DNA of 64,000 nt from contig NZ_JAPTGG010000018.1 of the NCBI RefSeq assembly GCF_026891035.1, positions 7,391 through 71,390 on the forward strand, in the 5' to 3' direction. The notes under the pieces are model-generated. The model did not search any database, was not told where the DNA came from, and saw only the letters and a list, made by a program, of their open reading frames with translations. The translations under genes and the position numbers were made by a program. Shown piece by piece: positions 25,855 to 35,289 of this stretch; within the stretch, counting starts at the first letter, position 1, and the number at the start of each line of letters is the position of its first letter. Source of the stretch: Dasania phycosphaerae (GTDB taxonomy: Bacteria > Pseudomonadota > Gammaproteobacteria > Pseudomonadales > Dasaniaceae).

Positions 25855-26700
25855 TTGCCAGCATTAATTGCCGAGGGCGCTTTGCGCAAAATGCAAACCT
25901 CATTGCAACAACACAACGGCCAGCCTATGGTGAGTTACAACTTGCCGGTAGGCGAGCAAACAGTGGCGATGAACGCCTTGCTGGGGCAGCCTATAGCCAT
26001 ACATTACCAAGGCAGTATTTTTTGCCAGCACTGTGGTCGCAAATCCAATAAAAGTTTCAGCCAGGGCTTTTGCTACCCCTGTTTTAAAAAACTGGCGCAG
26101 TGTGATAGCTGCATTATGAGCCCAGAAAAATGCCATTATTTTGAGGGCACCTGTCGCGAGCCCGAGTGGGCTGACCTACACTGCATGCAAGATCATTATG
26201 TTTACTTGGCTAACTCTACTGGGGTGAAGGTAGGTATCACTCGTGGCAATCAAATCCCCACTCGCTGGATGGATCAGGGAGCCATACAGGCACTGCCTAT
26301 CTTTAGGGTGTCTAATCGTTTGCAGTCGGGCTTGGTAGAGGTGATGTTTAAAGATCATGTGGCCGATAAAACCAATTGGCGCAAGATGCTAAAAGGTGAG
26401 GTTGAAGCCATAGACTTAATCGCCCAGCGTGAGCAGCTTTTTGCGCAATGCCAGGCACAAATCAATGAGTTGCAACAGCAGCATGGCGTACAAGCCATAC
26501 AGCAGCTTAGCGATGCCGAGCTGGTGGATATTGATTACCCCGTGCAGGAGTACCCCACTAAAATTAGCTCGTTTAATCTAGATAAAACCCCCGTAGTTGA
26601 GGGTGTATTAAAAGGTATTAAAGGGCAGTATTTAATCTTAGATACCGGCGTGATTAATATACGAAAATATAGCGCTTACCAAATTCAATTTTTTGCCTAA
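25855..26700 (+). CDS. DUF2797 family protein with cysteine-rich zinc-binding region
   Basis: A 281-aa protein of the DUF2797 family. It has a cysteine cluster (CQHCGRKSNKSFSQGFC, CYPCFKKLAQCDSC) that probably binds zinc, then a GIY-YIG-like segment (DHYVYLANSTGVKVGITRG). The start is called at TTG 25855, because AGGAGA at 25843-25848 is ideally placed and the family begins close to this point. The frame is open further upstream to 25738 but would overlap yeaC. Function unknown. Confidence 0.88.
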   Translation: MPALIAEGALRKMQTSLQQHNGQPMVSYNLPVGEQTVAMNALLGQPIAIHYQGSIFCQHCGRKSNKSFSQGFCYPCFKKLAQCDSCIMSPEKCHYFEGTCREPEWADLHCMQDHYVYLANSTGVKVGITRGNQIPTRWMDQGAIQALPIFRVSNRLQSGLVEVMFKDHVADKTNWRKMLKGEVEAIDLIAQREQLFAQCQAQINELQQQHGVQAIQQLSDAELVDIDYPVQEYPTKISSFNLDKTPVVEGVLKGIKGQYLILDTGVINIRKYSAYQIQFFA

Positions 26701-26739
26701 GCTAAACCGGCCCGTTTAGCTTAAACCGTGGAGCCTACG

Positions 26740-29391
26740 ATGCGCGATTCACAACCCAAAACGATTTATTTAAAAGATTATCAGGTCCCCGAGTTTTTAA
26801 TCGATCATACAGACCTGCATTTTACCTTAGCGGATGACATGACTACTGTGCGTTCGCGGTTAAGTATGCGCCGCAACCCTGAGTCCAAAACTCAGGATGC
26901 TAGCTTGGTGTTGCACGGCCAGGATATGCAGTTACAGGCCGTGACTTTAGATGGCACATTGCTGTCAGCGTCGGCCTATAAAGTCGATGAAGAGTCGCTG
27001 ACAGTGGCTAGCGTGCCCGATAGTTTTGTTTTGGAATGCGAAACATTGATTAAGCCCCAGGATAATACTTCCTTAGAAGGGCTGTATCGTTCCGCCAGTA
27101 TGTATTGCACCCAGTGCGAAGCCGAAGGCTTTAGAAAAATTACCTATTACCTGGATCGTCCCGATGTGATGTCCTTGTTTACCACCACCATAGTGGCCGA
27201 TAAAGCAGCATACCCAGTACTGTTATCCAATGGTAATAATGTCGACTCAGGTGAAAACAGTGACGGTAGCCACTGGGTGAAATGGGAAGATCCCTTTAAA
27301 AAACCAGCTTATTTATTTGCCTTAGTAGCTGGTGATTTAGAATTTATAGAAGATAGCTTTACCACTTGCTCAGGCAATGACGTGACTCTGCGTATCTTTG
27401 TAGAAGCCAAAGATTTAGATAAATGCGATCACGCCATGCAGTCGCTAAAACGCTCCATGAAGTGGGACGAAGAAACCTTTGGCCGCGAATACGATTTAAA
27501 TATTTTTAATATCGTGGCGGTAGATGACTTCAACATGGGGGCTATGGAAAACAAAAGCCTCAATATTTTTAACACCTCCTGTGTATTGGCCAAACCAGAA
27601 ACTACTACCGATGCAGCTTTCCAAAGAGTAGAAGCCATAGTAGCTCACGAATACTTTCACAACTGGAGCGGTAACCGCGTTACCTGCAGGGATTGGTTTC
27701 AGCTCAGCCTAAAAGAAGGTTTTACTGTTTACCGGGATGCTGAGTTTTCCTCCGATATGGGCTCGCGCACGGTTAAGCGGGTAGAGGATGTAAACTTTTT
27801 ACGCACGGTACAGTTCGCTGAAGATGCCGGCCCCATGGCGCATCCCATACGGCCCGAATCTTTTATGGAAATCTCTAATTTTTATACCGTTACCGTGTAT
27901 GAAAAAGGCGCCGAGATTGTGCGTATGATTGCCCATTTATTGGGTAAGGATTTATTCCGCAAGGGCAGCGATTTATATTTTGAGCGCCACGATGGCCAGG
28001 CGGTGACCTGCGAAGATTTTGTTAAGGCTATGGAAGATGCCAGCGGTAAAGACCTAAGCCAGTTCCGGCGCTGGTATTCCCAGGCCGGTACGCCACAGTT
28101 AGCGGTAAGCGGCCGCTATGATGAGGTTACCAGTACTTACAGCTTAACGGTTAAACAGTCTTGTAAAACTGTGCAAGAGACGCCAAAGGCTTTTCATATT
28201 CCCTTGGCCATGGCGCTGTTAGGTGAAGCGGGGGCCTTGCGCTTGCAATTGCAGGGGGCTGAGCCCAACCCCGATAGCGCCGATAATACCGAGCTGGTAC
28301 TGGATGTTACCGAGAGTGAGCAGCAGTTTGTTTTTGAGAATATACCCGAGCGCCCCGTGCCTAGTTTGCTGCGTGGCTTTTCAGCGCCGGTGCAGCTGCA
28401 CTTCGATTACAGCCGCGATGAATTAATGTTTTTGATGAGCCACGACAGCGATGGTTTTTGTCGTTGGGATGCCTGTCAGCAGCTGGGGGTGTTGGCGCTT
28501 AAAGATATGATCGCCGCCTATCAAGCCGGGCAGGACATGCAGTTGGAGCCGCGCTTGTTGTCGGCATACCAGCATTTACTCAGCGATGAAAGCTTAGATA
28601 AATCCATGGTAGCCCTGATGTTGAGCCTGCCTTCTGAAGCGTATATGGCAGGTATTATGCCCAAGGCTGATGTGCAGGCTATCCATATTGCGCGCATGAC
28701 TGCAAAGGTTGAGATAGCGGATCAGTTGCAGGCTTTATTTTTGCAGGCCTATAAGGCTAATACTCTAAGTCAGCCTTACCAAGCTAACGAGCAGCAAATT
28801 GCTGCCCGCAGCCTTAAAAATACCGCCCTGCATTATTTAATGCTGTCCGAAACTGAAGAGGCTTTGGCATTGTGCTTAGCGCAATATCAGCAGGCGCAAA
28901 ACATGACGGATAGCATGGCTGCTTTGTCAGCCTTGGTTAATAGCTCATTTGAGCAGCAAAAACAGCAGGCGCTGGCAGATTTTTACCAGCGTTGGCAATC
29001 TGAAGCGTTGGTAGTCAATCAGTGGTTGTCGGTGCAGGCGGGCTGCTATTTAGCTGGTACCTTAGATAAAGTTAAGGCGCTAATGGCCCACCCAGCTTTC
29101 GATATAAAAAATCCCAACAAGGTGCGCTCAGTGGTGGGGGCGTTTACTGCCAATGCGGTCAACTTCCACCATCAAGATGGCAGTGGCTATGAATTTTTAG
29201 CGGATCAGATTATTACCCTGAATGCCTTGAATCCACAAATTGCTGCGCGTTTACTGGGGCCGTTAACCAAGTGGCAGCAGTACAAAGATGAGAGTGCGGC
29301 ATTAATGCGTAAAGCGTTGCAGCGAATTATGGCGCAAGAGCAGCTTTCTAAAGATGTGTATGAGGTGGTCTCTAAAAGTTTAAATAGTTAG
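26740..29391 (+). CDS. pepN: Aminopeptidase N
   Basis: An 883-aa M1-family metallopeptidase with the GAMEN exopeptidase motif near residue 265 (NMGAMENKSLN) and the zinc motif HEYFH near 303, followed by the second glutamate in LKEGFTVYRD. Length and domain order (beta-saddle, thermolysin-like catalytic domain, C-terminal helical domain) match bacterial PepN. It removes N-terminal residues from peptides in the cytosol. ATG 26740 with GGAG at 26730-26733 is preferred over the in-frame GTG 26728. Confidence 0.97.
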   Translation: MRDSQPKTIYLKDYQVPEFLIDHTDLHFTLADDMTTVRSRLSMRRNPESKTQDASLVLHGQDMQLQAVTLDGTLLSASAYKVDEESLTVASVPDSFVLECETLIKPQDNTSLEGLYRSASMYCTQCEAEGFRKITYYLDRPDVMSLFTTTIVADKAAYPVLLSNGNNVDSGENSDGSHWVKWEDPFKKPAYLFALVAGDLEFIEDSFTTCSGNDVTLRIFVEAKDLDKCDHAMQSLKRSMKWDEETFGREYDLNIFNIVAVDDFNMGAMENKSLNIFNTSCVLAKPETTTDAAFQRVEAIVAHEYFHNWSGNRVTCRDWFQLSLKEGFTVYRDAEFSSDMGSRTVKRVEDVNFLRTVQFAEDAGPMAHPIRPESFMEISNFYTVTVYEKGAEIVRMIAHLLGKDLFRKGSDLYFERHDGQAVTCEDFVKAMEDASGKDLSQFRRWYSQAGTPQLAVSGRYDEVTSTYSLTVKQSCKTVQETPKAFHIPLAMALLGEAGALRLQLQGAEPNPDSADNTELVLDVTESEQQFVFENIPERPVPSLLRGFSAPVQLHFDYSRDELMFLMSHDSDGFCRWDACQQLGVLALKDMIAAYQAGQDMQLEPRLLSAYQHLLSDESLDKSMVALMLSLPSEAYMAGIMPKADVQAIHIARMTAKVEIADQLQALFLQAYKANTLSQPYQANEQQIAARSLKNTALHYLMLSETEEALALCLAQYQQAQNMTDSMAALSALVNSSFEQQKQQALADFYQRWQSEALVVNQWLSVQAGCYLAGTLDKVKALMAHPAFDIKNPNKVRSVVGAFTANAVNFHHQDGSGYEFLADQIITLNALNPQIAARLLGPLTKWQQYKDESAALMRKALQRIMAQEQLSKDVYEVVSKSLNS

Positions 29392-29497
29392 CGGCTAATC
29401 TATGTAAACCGAATTAGTGGGTGGCTTGCGTCTGTCTTTAATGTGGCGGCAGGCTTGGTGATGATAGCCATAAACATTCGGAGCGCGGCAGTTGAAT

Positions 29498-29527
29498 AAA
29501 AAAGCCACCTATATAGGTGGCTTTTTT
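29498..29527. terminator. Bidirectional terminator between pepN and the PEP-CTERM gene
   Basis: AGCCACCT (29503-29510) pairs with AGGTGGCT (29515-29522) around ATAT, with an A run before and a T run after, so it can end transcripts from both convergent genes. Confidence 0.9.
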
Positions 29528-29542
29528 GTGCGGGGCAGGTTA

Positions 29543-30040
29543 CTAGCGGCGAGCTTTGCGACGCGCTAAACCTAGGCCGGCTAAGCCTAAGGCCAATAAG
29601 GCAAAAGGAGAGGGCTCAGAAACATTAACGTTTAAGTTGTCTATGCCACCTTGAAAGCTGGTGAGATCAAAAGTGATTGATGATAGACCGGTTAGGTTAA
29701 CAGCATGTGAGCCTATGCCGTATATAACGCCACCTATGTTCATGGCTGAGCCATAGATGTCAAAGCCGCTTAAGTTAAACAGGTTGCCGCCGTTCTCTGT
29801 CATGGTCACTATAGCGTTGCTGGCATTGGCGCCGCCGTTGTGCCAGTCGAGTATACCGTTGGGTTGACCGCCGTCACCGAAGTGGGGAGTAGAGCCGCCA
29901 TTAAGAGTGAAGGTAAAACCTGACTCGCTGAAAGAGCCGATGATAGTGCCTGTGGCGCCATCAAAAGTGATGAGGCTGGCAGAGGCAAAGCTGGAGGACA
30001 TTACAAAGGCCGCCATTAAGAAGAGTTTTTTTATAGACAT
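29543..30040 (-). CDS. Exported protein with a variant PEP-CTERM sorting signal
   Basis: A 165-aa protein with a signal peptide (MSIKKLFLMAAFVMSSSFASA), a Gly/Asn-rich beta-type body, and a C-terminal tripartite sorting tail. The tail is a S-E-P-S-P motif, a hydrophobic helix (FALLALGLAGLGLA) and a basic end (RRKARR). Canonical signals read V-P-E-P; here the first proline is replaced by serine. Such proteins are processed by exosortase and linked to exopolysaccharide/biofilm surfaces. No exosortase gene is in the window. Confidence 0.85.
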   Translation of the reverse strand: MSIKKLFLMAAFVMSSSFASASLITFDGATGTIIGSFSESGFTFTLNGGSTPHFGDGGQPNGILDWHNGGANASNAIVTMTENGGNLFNLSGFDIYGSAMNIGGVIYGIGSHAVNLTGLSSITFDLTSFQGGIDNLNVNVSEPSPFALLALGLAGLGLARRKARR

Positions 30041-30196
30041 GTTATTTCCCTATTTAATTTTAATAACTTTTAACTATAAGCAGGTTTTATGCCTGTTGTG
30101 TTAACTGTTTGTTTTTATAGGGTTTTATCTATTTTTTGGGGTAAATAAACTGGTGGGGTGTAATAAAGTCCGACAGCAGTTTGTATGTGGGGAGGG

Positions 30197-31126
30197 CTAG
30201 ATAACGCGGTTACGACCCTGTTGTTTGGCTAGGTATAGGGCCTTATCTGCCCTGTCGAACAGCTCAAAGGTTTTATCTTGGGCTTGTAGGGTTGCGGTGC
30301 CTATGCTGATGGTGGTTTTGATAATCAGCTCGTCGATGGTAAATACGCTTTCTTCTATGCAGTGGCGTATACGCTCAGCGATGCGTTGGCAGCCCTCGCT
30401 ATCGGTTTGGTTGAGTAGCAGTACAAACTCTTCGCCGCCAAAGCGATAGCAGTTATCGGTTTCTCTGCAGCATAAGCTTAGGCTGCGAGCCAGTTCTTTT
30501 AAAACCATGTCGCCGGCTGAGTGGCCGTAGCGGTCATTAATCTGTTTGAAGTGGTCTATATCCAGCACCAATAGCGAGAAGGGGTGTTGGTGTCTTTTGG
30601 CCAGGCTGACTTCTCTTTCCAATGCGGTTTCCAGCGCTGCGCGATTGCCTATTTGTGTGAGTGAGTCTTTTAATGCCGCCGAGATTGCCTGTTGGTATAG
30701 CAGGGCGTTGCGTATGGGGCACACCAAGCTGCCTATCAGCCCCTCAATAAAATTGAGTTCGCGGCTGCTAAAGGCTTTGCTGCGAGTTAAGATTAAATCG
30801 CCTTGTTGGCTGCTGTTAATTTGCAGGCTGTAGTGGCAGCTGTGTGGGCGGCTATTGCCGTAATTTAAAACAATACTATGCTCTTCGTTGCGGTAGCCCA
30901 GGCTGTCTATTGCTAAGTGTTGTTGCAACTCGCTGTGGAATAGATGCAGTACTTTTTCCAGCTCTAGGCTGGTTTGCAGTAGCTGGCTGATATGCAATTG
31001 CAGGTCTTGGCTGCTAAGGGCGTCATGGCCCTGGCCTTGCTGCCTATATGACGGGCTGGCGGGCTCTTCAAAGATAAAGCTCTCTGCTGTTTGCTCGTCG
31101 GAGTGGCTATGTAAAGTGTTTGCCAT
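30197..31126 (-). CDS. Diguanylate cyclase (GGDEF) with N-terminal GAF-like sensor
   Basis: About 309 aa. The N-terminal 140 residues resemble a GAF-type domain (ending at SLVCPIRNALLYQQAISAAL). The GGDEF domain is complete, with the active-site motif GGEEF in YRFGGEEFVLLL and a product-inhibition I-site RETD five residues upstream. It makes c-di-GMP from two GTP and should be feedback inhibited. It is soluble. ATG 31126 is chosen over the start at 31162. It complements the HD-GYP and PilZ genes at 13-15 kb. Confidence 0.92.
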   Translation of the reverse strand: MANTLHSHSDEQTAESFIFEEPASPSYRQQGQGHDALSSQDLQLHISQLLQTSLELEKVLHLFHSELQQHLAIDSLGYRNEEHSIVLNYGNSRPHSCHYSLQINSSQQGDLILTRSKAFSSRELNFIEGLIGSLVCPIRNALLYQQAISAALKDSLTQIGNRAALETALEREVSLAKRHQHPFSLLVLDIDHFKQINDRYGHSAGDMVLKELARSLSLCCRETDNCYRFGGEEFVLLLNQTDSEGCQRIAERIRHCIEESVFTIDELIIKTTISIGTATLQAQDKTFELFDRADKALYLAKQQGRNRVI

Positions 31127-31384
31127 AAGGTAGCGCCTTTCATTGCAATAACATCGTGCCATTAGCGCTTCTGCGTCGCTTTTAATGGCTAGTTGTTACA
31201 GTAGCGAAAATCATGCCACTTTTTTTACGGGGCTAACTCGTTGAAAATTCAGGGTTTGTGTCGTGAACGTGGCAAACTTAGTCGCGAATTTGACGCTGTG
31301 GCGGCAAGCTTGCCAGTGATCAGCCAGAATTTTGCCGCTTTGCGCTAGATGAGTAGCCCGGCTGTAGCCGGGCGGTAATGAAGC

Positions 31385-32134
31385 TTATTGTGCGTCTATG
31401 GATAGGCCATTAACAGCTTGGCTGTCATCGCCCATAAGATATAAATAGCAGGGCATTAAGGCTGCGGGCTGGGGGTTGTTAGTGGGCTGCTCGGCTGGGT
31501 AGGCACTGCGGCGCATATTGGTGTTGGTGGCGCCGGGGTTAATGGCGTTTACCCGTATATTACTAGTGTTGGCCAGTTCATCGGCCAGCACCTGCATGAG
31601 GCCTTCGGTGGCAAACTTGGATACCGCATAAGGCCCCCAGTAAGCGCGGCCCTGTCGGCCCACCCCTGAGGAGGTAAAGATAATAGAGGCGCTGGCGCTG
31701 CTTTCTAACAGGGGTAGCATGGCCTTGGTGAGCATAAACTCGGCATTAACGTTAACCTGCATTACTTCCTGCCAAATATCGACGTTGCTCTGGGCTATGG
31801 GTTTGCGGTCGCCCAGTACGCTGGCGTTGTGTAGTAGTCCGTCCAGGCGGCCAAAGTTTTGCGCTAGGGCTTGCTGCATATCTTCATAATCACTCATGAC
31901 AGCCCCCTTTAAATCCATAGGGTAAATAGCGGCCTGTGGATAGCCTGCCTGTTCTATCTCATCGTATACCGCTTCCAGTTTTTCTACGGTTTTGCCCAGC
32001 AAAATCACCGTGGCGCCGTGGCTGGCGTAGGCTAGGGCGGCGCTGCGGCCTATGCCATCACCGGCACCGGTGACTAGGATGATACGGTCGTTAAGTAGTT
32101 GTGCGGGGGCTTGGTATTGTTGGGCAGATTTCAT
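31385..32134 (-). CDS. yciK: YciK-type short-chain dehydrogenase/reductase
   Basis: A 249-aa classical SDR with the cofactor motif TGAGDGIGR, structural HNAS, catalytic serine in FTSSGVG, and YAVSK (YxxxK). It matches the YciK subgroup of unknown substrate. It is the last gene of the operon mtaD-like/ubiG/mupP/yciK, an order also found in Pseudomonas, which strengthens the name. It starts 20 bp after mupP. Confidence 0.92.
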   Translation of the reverse strand: MKSAQQYQAPAQLLNDRIILVTGAGDGIGRSAALAYASHGATVILLGKTVEKLEAVYDEIEQAGYPQAAIYPMDLKGAVMSDYEDMQQALAQNFGRLDGLLHNASVLGDRKPIAQSNVDIWQEVMQVNVNAEFMLTKAMLPLLESSASASIIFTSSGVGRQGRAYWGPYAVSKFATEGLMQVLADELANTSNIRVNAINPGATNTNMRRSAYPAEQPTNNPQPAALMPCYLYLMGDDSQAVNGLSIDAQ

Positions 32135-32154
32135 GGGGCTCTCTAAGAATGGCT

Positions 32155-32829
32155 TTAACGTGAGAAGAGTTGAGTGTTTTGCAGCAGGGGCAGCAGCTCG
32201 CTGGCGTGCTCTACAAAATGGCTGGCTCCCCAGCTTGCCGCTGGATCGCTGTGGTCTATGTAGCCGTAATTGGCGGCTACGGTTTGCATGCCAGCCCGTT
32301 GCCCTGCCTCTATATCGCGGCGGTGGTCGCCTACATATAAAGTATTGGCGGGGGCGATGTTGAGCTGTTGGCAGGCTAAAAACAGTGGCTCAGGGTCGGG
32401 CTTGGTGGCGCTAACATCATCGGGGCAAACCACTGTGCTACAGCGTTGGCTTAATTGCAGTTGCTCTAATAATAACTCGGTGTATAGCCGCGGCTTATTG
32501 GTCACTATGCCCCAGTGTATGTTTTCGCTTTCCAGCCAATCAATAACCGCTTCCATGCCGTCAAAAAAGGTGGTTTTGACTGCAATATGATTGATGTATA
32601 GCGCTAGTAATTCATCGCGCAGGCTTTCAAATACGGGCTCGTGGACCTCTATACCCGACACTAAGGTAATCAGTGCGCGCGAGCCGTGGGATACGGTGTT
32701 GCGTATGCTGGGGTAATCCTGCTGCGGCCAGCCGTGGCGTTGGCACAGCTGATTAACCACCACAAAAAAATCTGGGGCGGTGTCTAGCAGGGTGCCATCT
32801 AGGTCAAACAGTACGGCGTTGAGTTGCAT
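32155..32829 (-). CDS. mupP: HAD phosphatase, probable N-acetylmuramic acid 6-phosphate phosphatase
   Basis: A 224-aa HAD-superfamily protein with the nucleophile aspartate motif LFDLDGTLLDTAPDF, the threonine region GIVTNKPR, and the acidic motif YVGDHRRDIEAG. Sequence alone fits phosphoglycolate phosphatase (Gph), but its location between ubiG and yciK is that of Pseudomonas MupP, the peptidoglycan-recycling phosphatase that dephosphorylates MurNAc-6-P. It overlaps ubiG by one base, indicating coupling. Confidence 0.85.
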   Translation of the reverse strand: MQLNAVLFDLDGTLLDTAPDFFVVVNQLCQRHGWPQQDYPSIRNTVSHGSRALITLVSGIEVHEPVFESLRDELLALYINHIAVKTTFFDGMEAVIDWLESENIHWGIVTNKPRLYTELLLEQLQLSQRCSTVVCPDDVSATKPDPEPLFLACQQLNIAPANTLYVGDHRRDIEAGQRAGMQTVAANYGYIDHSDPAASWGASHFVEHASELLPLLQNTQLFSR

Positions 32830-33536
32830 TATGATTCCACGGGTTTGCGGCTGTGTACTAAATAGTTGACGCCTACATCGCCATCTTTTAAGCGGTATTG
32901 CTGGCTGATGGGGTTGTAGGTCATGCCGGTCATGTGGCTTAGCTGCAGGTCAGCTTCGCGTATGGCGCTGGCCAGCTCTGAGGGCTTAATAAACTTGCTG
33001 TAGTCGTGGGTGCCCTTGGGCAGCAATTTAAGTAAATATTCCGCGCCTATAATGCTGAATAAATAGGACTTGGGGTTGCGGTTAAGGGTAGAAAAATACA
33101 CGTGGCCGCCGGGCTTGCACAGTTTGGCGCAGGCTTTGATGACCGAGGCGGGGTCGGGTACGTGCTCTAGCATTTCCAGGCAGGTAACCACGTCAAAGCT
33201 CTCGGGTTGTTGCTCGGCCATTTCCTCGGCGGTGCACTGCTGGTAATCGATATTGAGCTGGCTCTCTAGGGCGTGCAGTTTGGCTACAGATAGCGGTGCC
33301 GCGCCCATATCTATGCCGGTGACTATGGCGCCGCGCTGGGCCATGGCCTCGCTTAATATGCCGCCACCACAGCCTACATCTATAAGCTTGCGCTGGGCTA
33401 CCGGTGAGCGCTCATCTATATAGTTGGCGCGCAGAGGGTTGATATCGTGCAGGGGTTTGAACTCGCTGTTGCTATCCCACCAGCGGCTGGCTAGGGCTTC
33501 AAACTTGGCAATTTCCTGTGGGTCTACGTTGCTCAC
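32829..33536 (-). CDS. ubiG: Ubiquinone biosynthesis O-methyltransferase
   Basis: A 235-aa SAM-dependent methyltransferase with motif I LIDVGCGGGILSEAMAQ and post-motif LEMLEHVPDP. The N-terminal ASRWWDSNSEFKPLHDINP is diagnostic of UbiG. It carries out both O-methylations of ubiquinone synthesis. It starts with GTG 33536, with GAGAG upstream. The operon order with mupP and yciK matches Pseudomonas. Confidence 0.96.
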   Translation of the reverse strand: MSNVDPQEIAKFEALASRWWDSNSEFKPLHDINPLRANYIDERSPVAQRKLIDVGCGGGILSEAMAQRGAIVTGIDMGAAPLSVAKLHALESQLNIDYQQCTAEEMAEQQPESFDVVTCLEMLEHVPDPASVIKACAKLCKPGGHVYFSTLNRNPKSYLFSIIGAEYLLKLLPKGTHDYSKFIKPSELASAIREADLQLSHMTGMTYNPISQQYRLKDGDVGVNYLVHSRKPVES

Positions 33537-33567
33537 GCTGTGCTCTCTTATGGTAATGGTGGCAGTG

Positions 33568-34905
33568 TTATGGCTGCGTGGGTTGAATTTTATCGCGCCA
33601 TTGCTGGGCTTTTTGTACCAGGCGGGCGAGGTTTATTTGGGTAGGCTGGCGATTACGCAATACTTGTTGGCCAGCCACCCAGCTGTGTTGCACGTTGCTG
33701 GCGTTGTGGGTGTACACCATTTGCGAGATGGGTTGGTAAATGGGCTGTTGTTCTATATTGCTCATATCTATGGCGATAAAGTCGGCTTGTTTCCCCGCTT
33801 CTAAACTGCCTATTTTGTGTTGTAACCCCAGAGCTTTGGCACCCGCCAGGGTGGCCATTTCAAGCGCCTGCCAATCACTCACGGCGGCGGCATTGCCGCT
33901 AACGGCTTTGGCTAGCAGGGCGGCGGTGTGCATTTCGCTAAATAAATCTAGGTTGTTATTGCTGGCTGCGCCGTCGGTGCCCAGTGCCACGTTGATATTG
34001 TGTTCCATTAGTTGGTGAGTAGGGCAAAAGCCGCTGGCTAGTTTTAAATTAGAGGCGGGGCAGTGCACCACATGGGCGCCGGATTGCCTTACCAGCTCTA
34101 TGTCGGCGTGATTAAGGGCGGTCATGTGTACGAGTTGGGTGCTGGGCCCTAGCAGGCCTAGGCGGTTGAGCCGGGCCAGCGGGCGTTCGCCGTCTTTAGC
34201 TAGGGCGTCGTCTACTTCTTGCTGGGTTTCGTGGCAGTGTATTTGTATGCCTATATCCAGCTCGGCGGCCAGGGTGGCAATGCGAATAAAGGGCTCGTCG
34301 CTAACGGTGTAGGGGGCGTGGGGGCCAAAAGCAAAATCCAGTAATTGGTGGTGCTGCCATTTGTCGCGGGCGGCCAGGCCTTTGCTAATGTAGTCATCGG
34401 CATCGCGGCCCCAGGCGCTGGGGAAGTCCAGCACGGGAAAGCAAAACTGGGCGCGGATACCGCTATTGAGTACGGCCTCGGCGGCGGCATCGGGAAAGAA
34501 GTACATGTCGCTATAGCAGGTGGTGCCCGAGCGCAACATTTCGGCTATGGCTAGCAGCGAGCCATCTTTTACAAACTCATCGCTAATCCATTGCGCTTCG
34601 GCAGGCCAGATATGATCTTGTAACCAAGTGTGCAGTTCTTGGTCGTCGGCCATGCCTCTAAATAAGCTCATGGCGGCGTGGCCGTGGGCGTTGACCAGCC
34701 CGGGCATGAGCAGGTGTTGCTCTAGCTCTTGGGTGTCGGCGCTGCAATATTGTTGCTTGGCTAGCTCGGTGGGTAGTAGGTCAACAATGATGCCATCTTT
34801 AATGGCCAGGCTGTGTTGTTGTAGCTGTGTTTTGGCGGGGCGTATGGGGATTATCCACTGCGCATGTATTAATGTATCGACAGTTTTTGGGCTGCTATTG
34901 TTCAT
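33568..34905 (-). CDS. mtaD: TRZ/ATZ-family amidohydrolase, probable 5'-methylthioadenosine/S-adenosylhomocysteine deaminase
   Basis: A 445-aa metal-dependent hydrolase with the metal motif HGHAAMSLFRG (HxH), FGPHAPYTVS, the third metal region QIHCHETQQEV, and the aspartate in LGTDGAASNN. It fits the SAH/MTA deaminase group, which deaminates the adenosine moiety to inosine in purine and methionine salvage. It heads a minus-strand operon upstream of ubiG (31 bp gap), as the TRZ/ATZ gene does in Pseudomonas. Substrate should be regarded as probable. Confidence 0.85.
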   Translation of the reverse strand: MNNSSPKTVDTLIHAQWIIPIRPAKTQLQQHSLAIKDGIIVDLLPTELAKQQYCSADTQELEQHLLMPGLVNAHGHAAMSLFRGMADDQELHTWLQDHIWPAEAQWISDEFVKDGSLLAIAEMLRSGTTCYSDMYFFPDAAAEAVLNSGIRAQFCFPVLDFPSAWGRDADDYISKGLAARDKWQHHQLLDFAFGPHAPYTVSDEPFIRIATLAAELDIGIQIHCHETQQEVDDALAKDGERPLARLNRLGLLGPSTQLVHMTALNHADIELVRQSGAHVVHCPASNLKLASGFCPTHQLMEHNINVALGTDGAASNNNLDLFSEMHTAALLAKAVSGNAAAVSDWQALEMATLAGAKALGLQHKIGSLEAGKQADFIAIDMSNIEQQPIYQPISQMVYTHNASNVQHSWVAGQQVLRNRQPTQINLARLVQKAQQWRDKIQPTQP

Positions 34906-35289
34906 TAAGTAGGCGATTTCTGTTGGGCTGCAGGTGAGCGATATTGCAGTGGCCAGTCGCCCTGCAAACGATTGCCAGCGAGTATAACGGTATTTGCCGC
35001 TAAAGGTGTACTGCTGGGCGGAAAACTGTAGTGCTGGTAGAGGCTTAGACCCTGTACAAAAGCGATTAAGAACTGTGGGTTTGCTGGGGTTTTATGGTAT
35101 GATTTCGCCTTTGTGTAAGGGGGCTTAGCCCTGTTTTTGTTTGTCTATTTTATTGGTCTTTTTATTGGTCATAATATTGATCTAGTGATAAGTCAGTACC
35201 AGCCCTGATACCAGTGGGTATTAAGGGTGGGGTAAAGCGGCGGCAGTGTGCTGCAGTCGTTCAATTTATAATAAGGAACACCGAGTTTT
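34906..35289. other. Intergenic region between the divergent mtaD-like gene and gyrA
   Basis: This 384-bp region contains no supportable gene. It must hold the promoters for both directions. The only element that stands out is the extended -10 described separately. No repeats or RNA fold of note were seen. Confidence 0.6.
35095..35103 (+). promoter_or_regulatory. Putative extended -10 promoter for gyrA
   Basis: TGG followed by TATGAT (35098-35103) forms an extended -10 element about 185 bp upstream of the gyrA start. There is no good -35 at normal spacing, which is usual for extended -10 promoters. Confidence 0.4.

Noticed and set aside
31355..31375. GC-rich hairpin (CCCGGC...GCCGGG) just beyond yciK.
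   Set aside because: It may end the operon, but on the minus strand no T tract follows, so it does not meet the standard for an intrinsic terminator.
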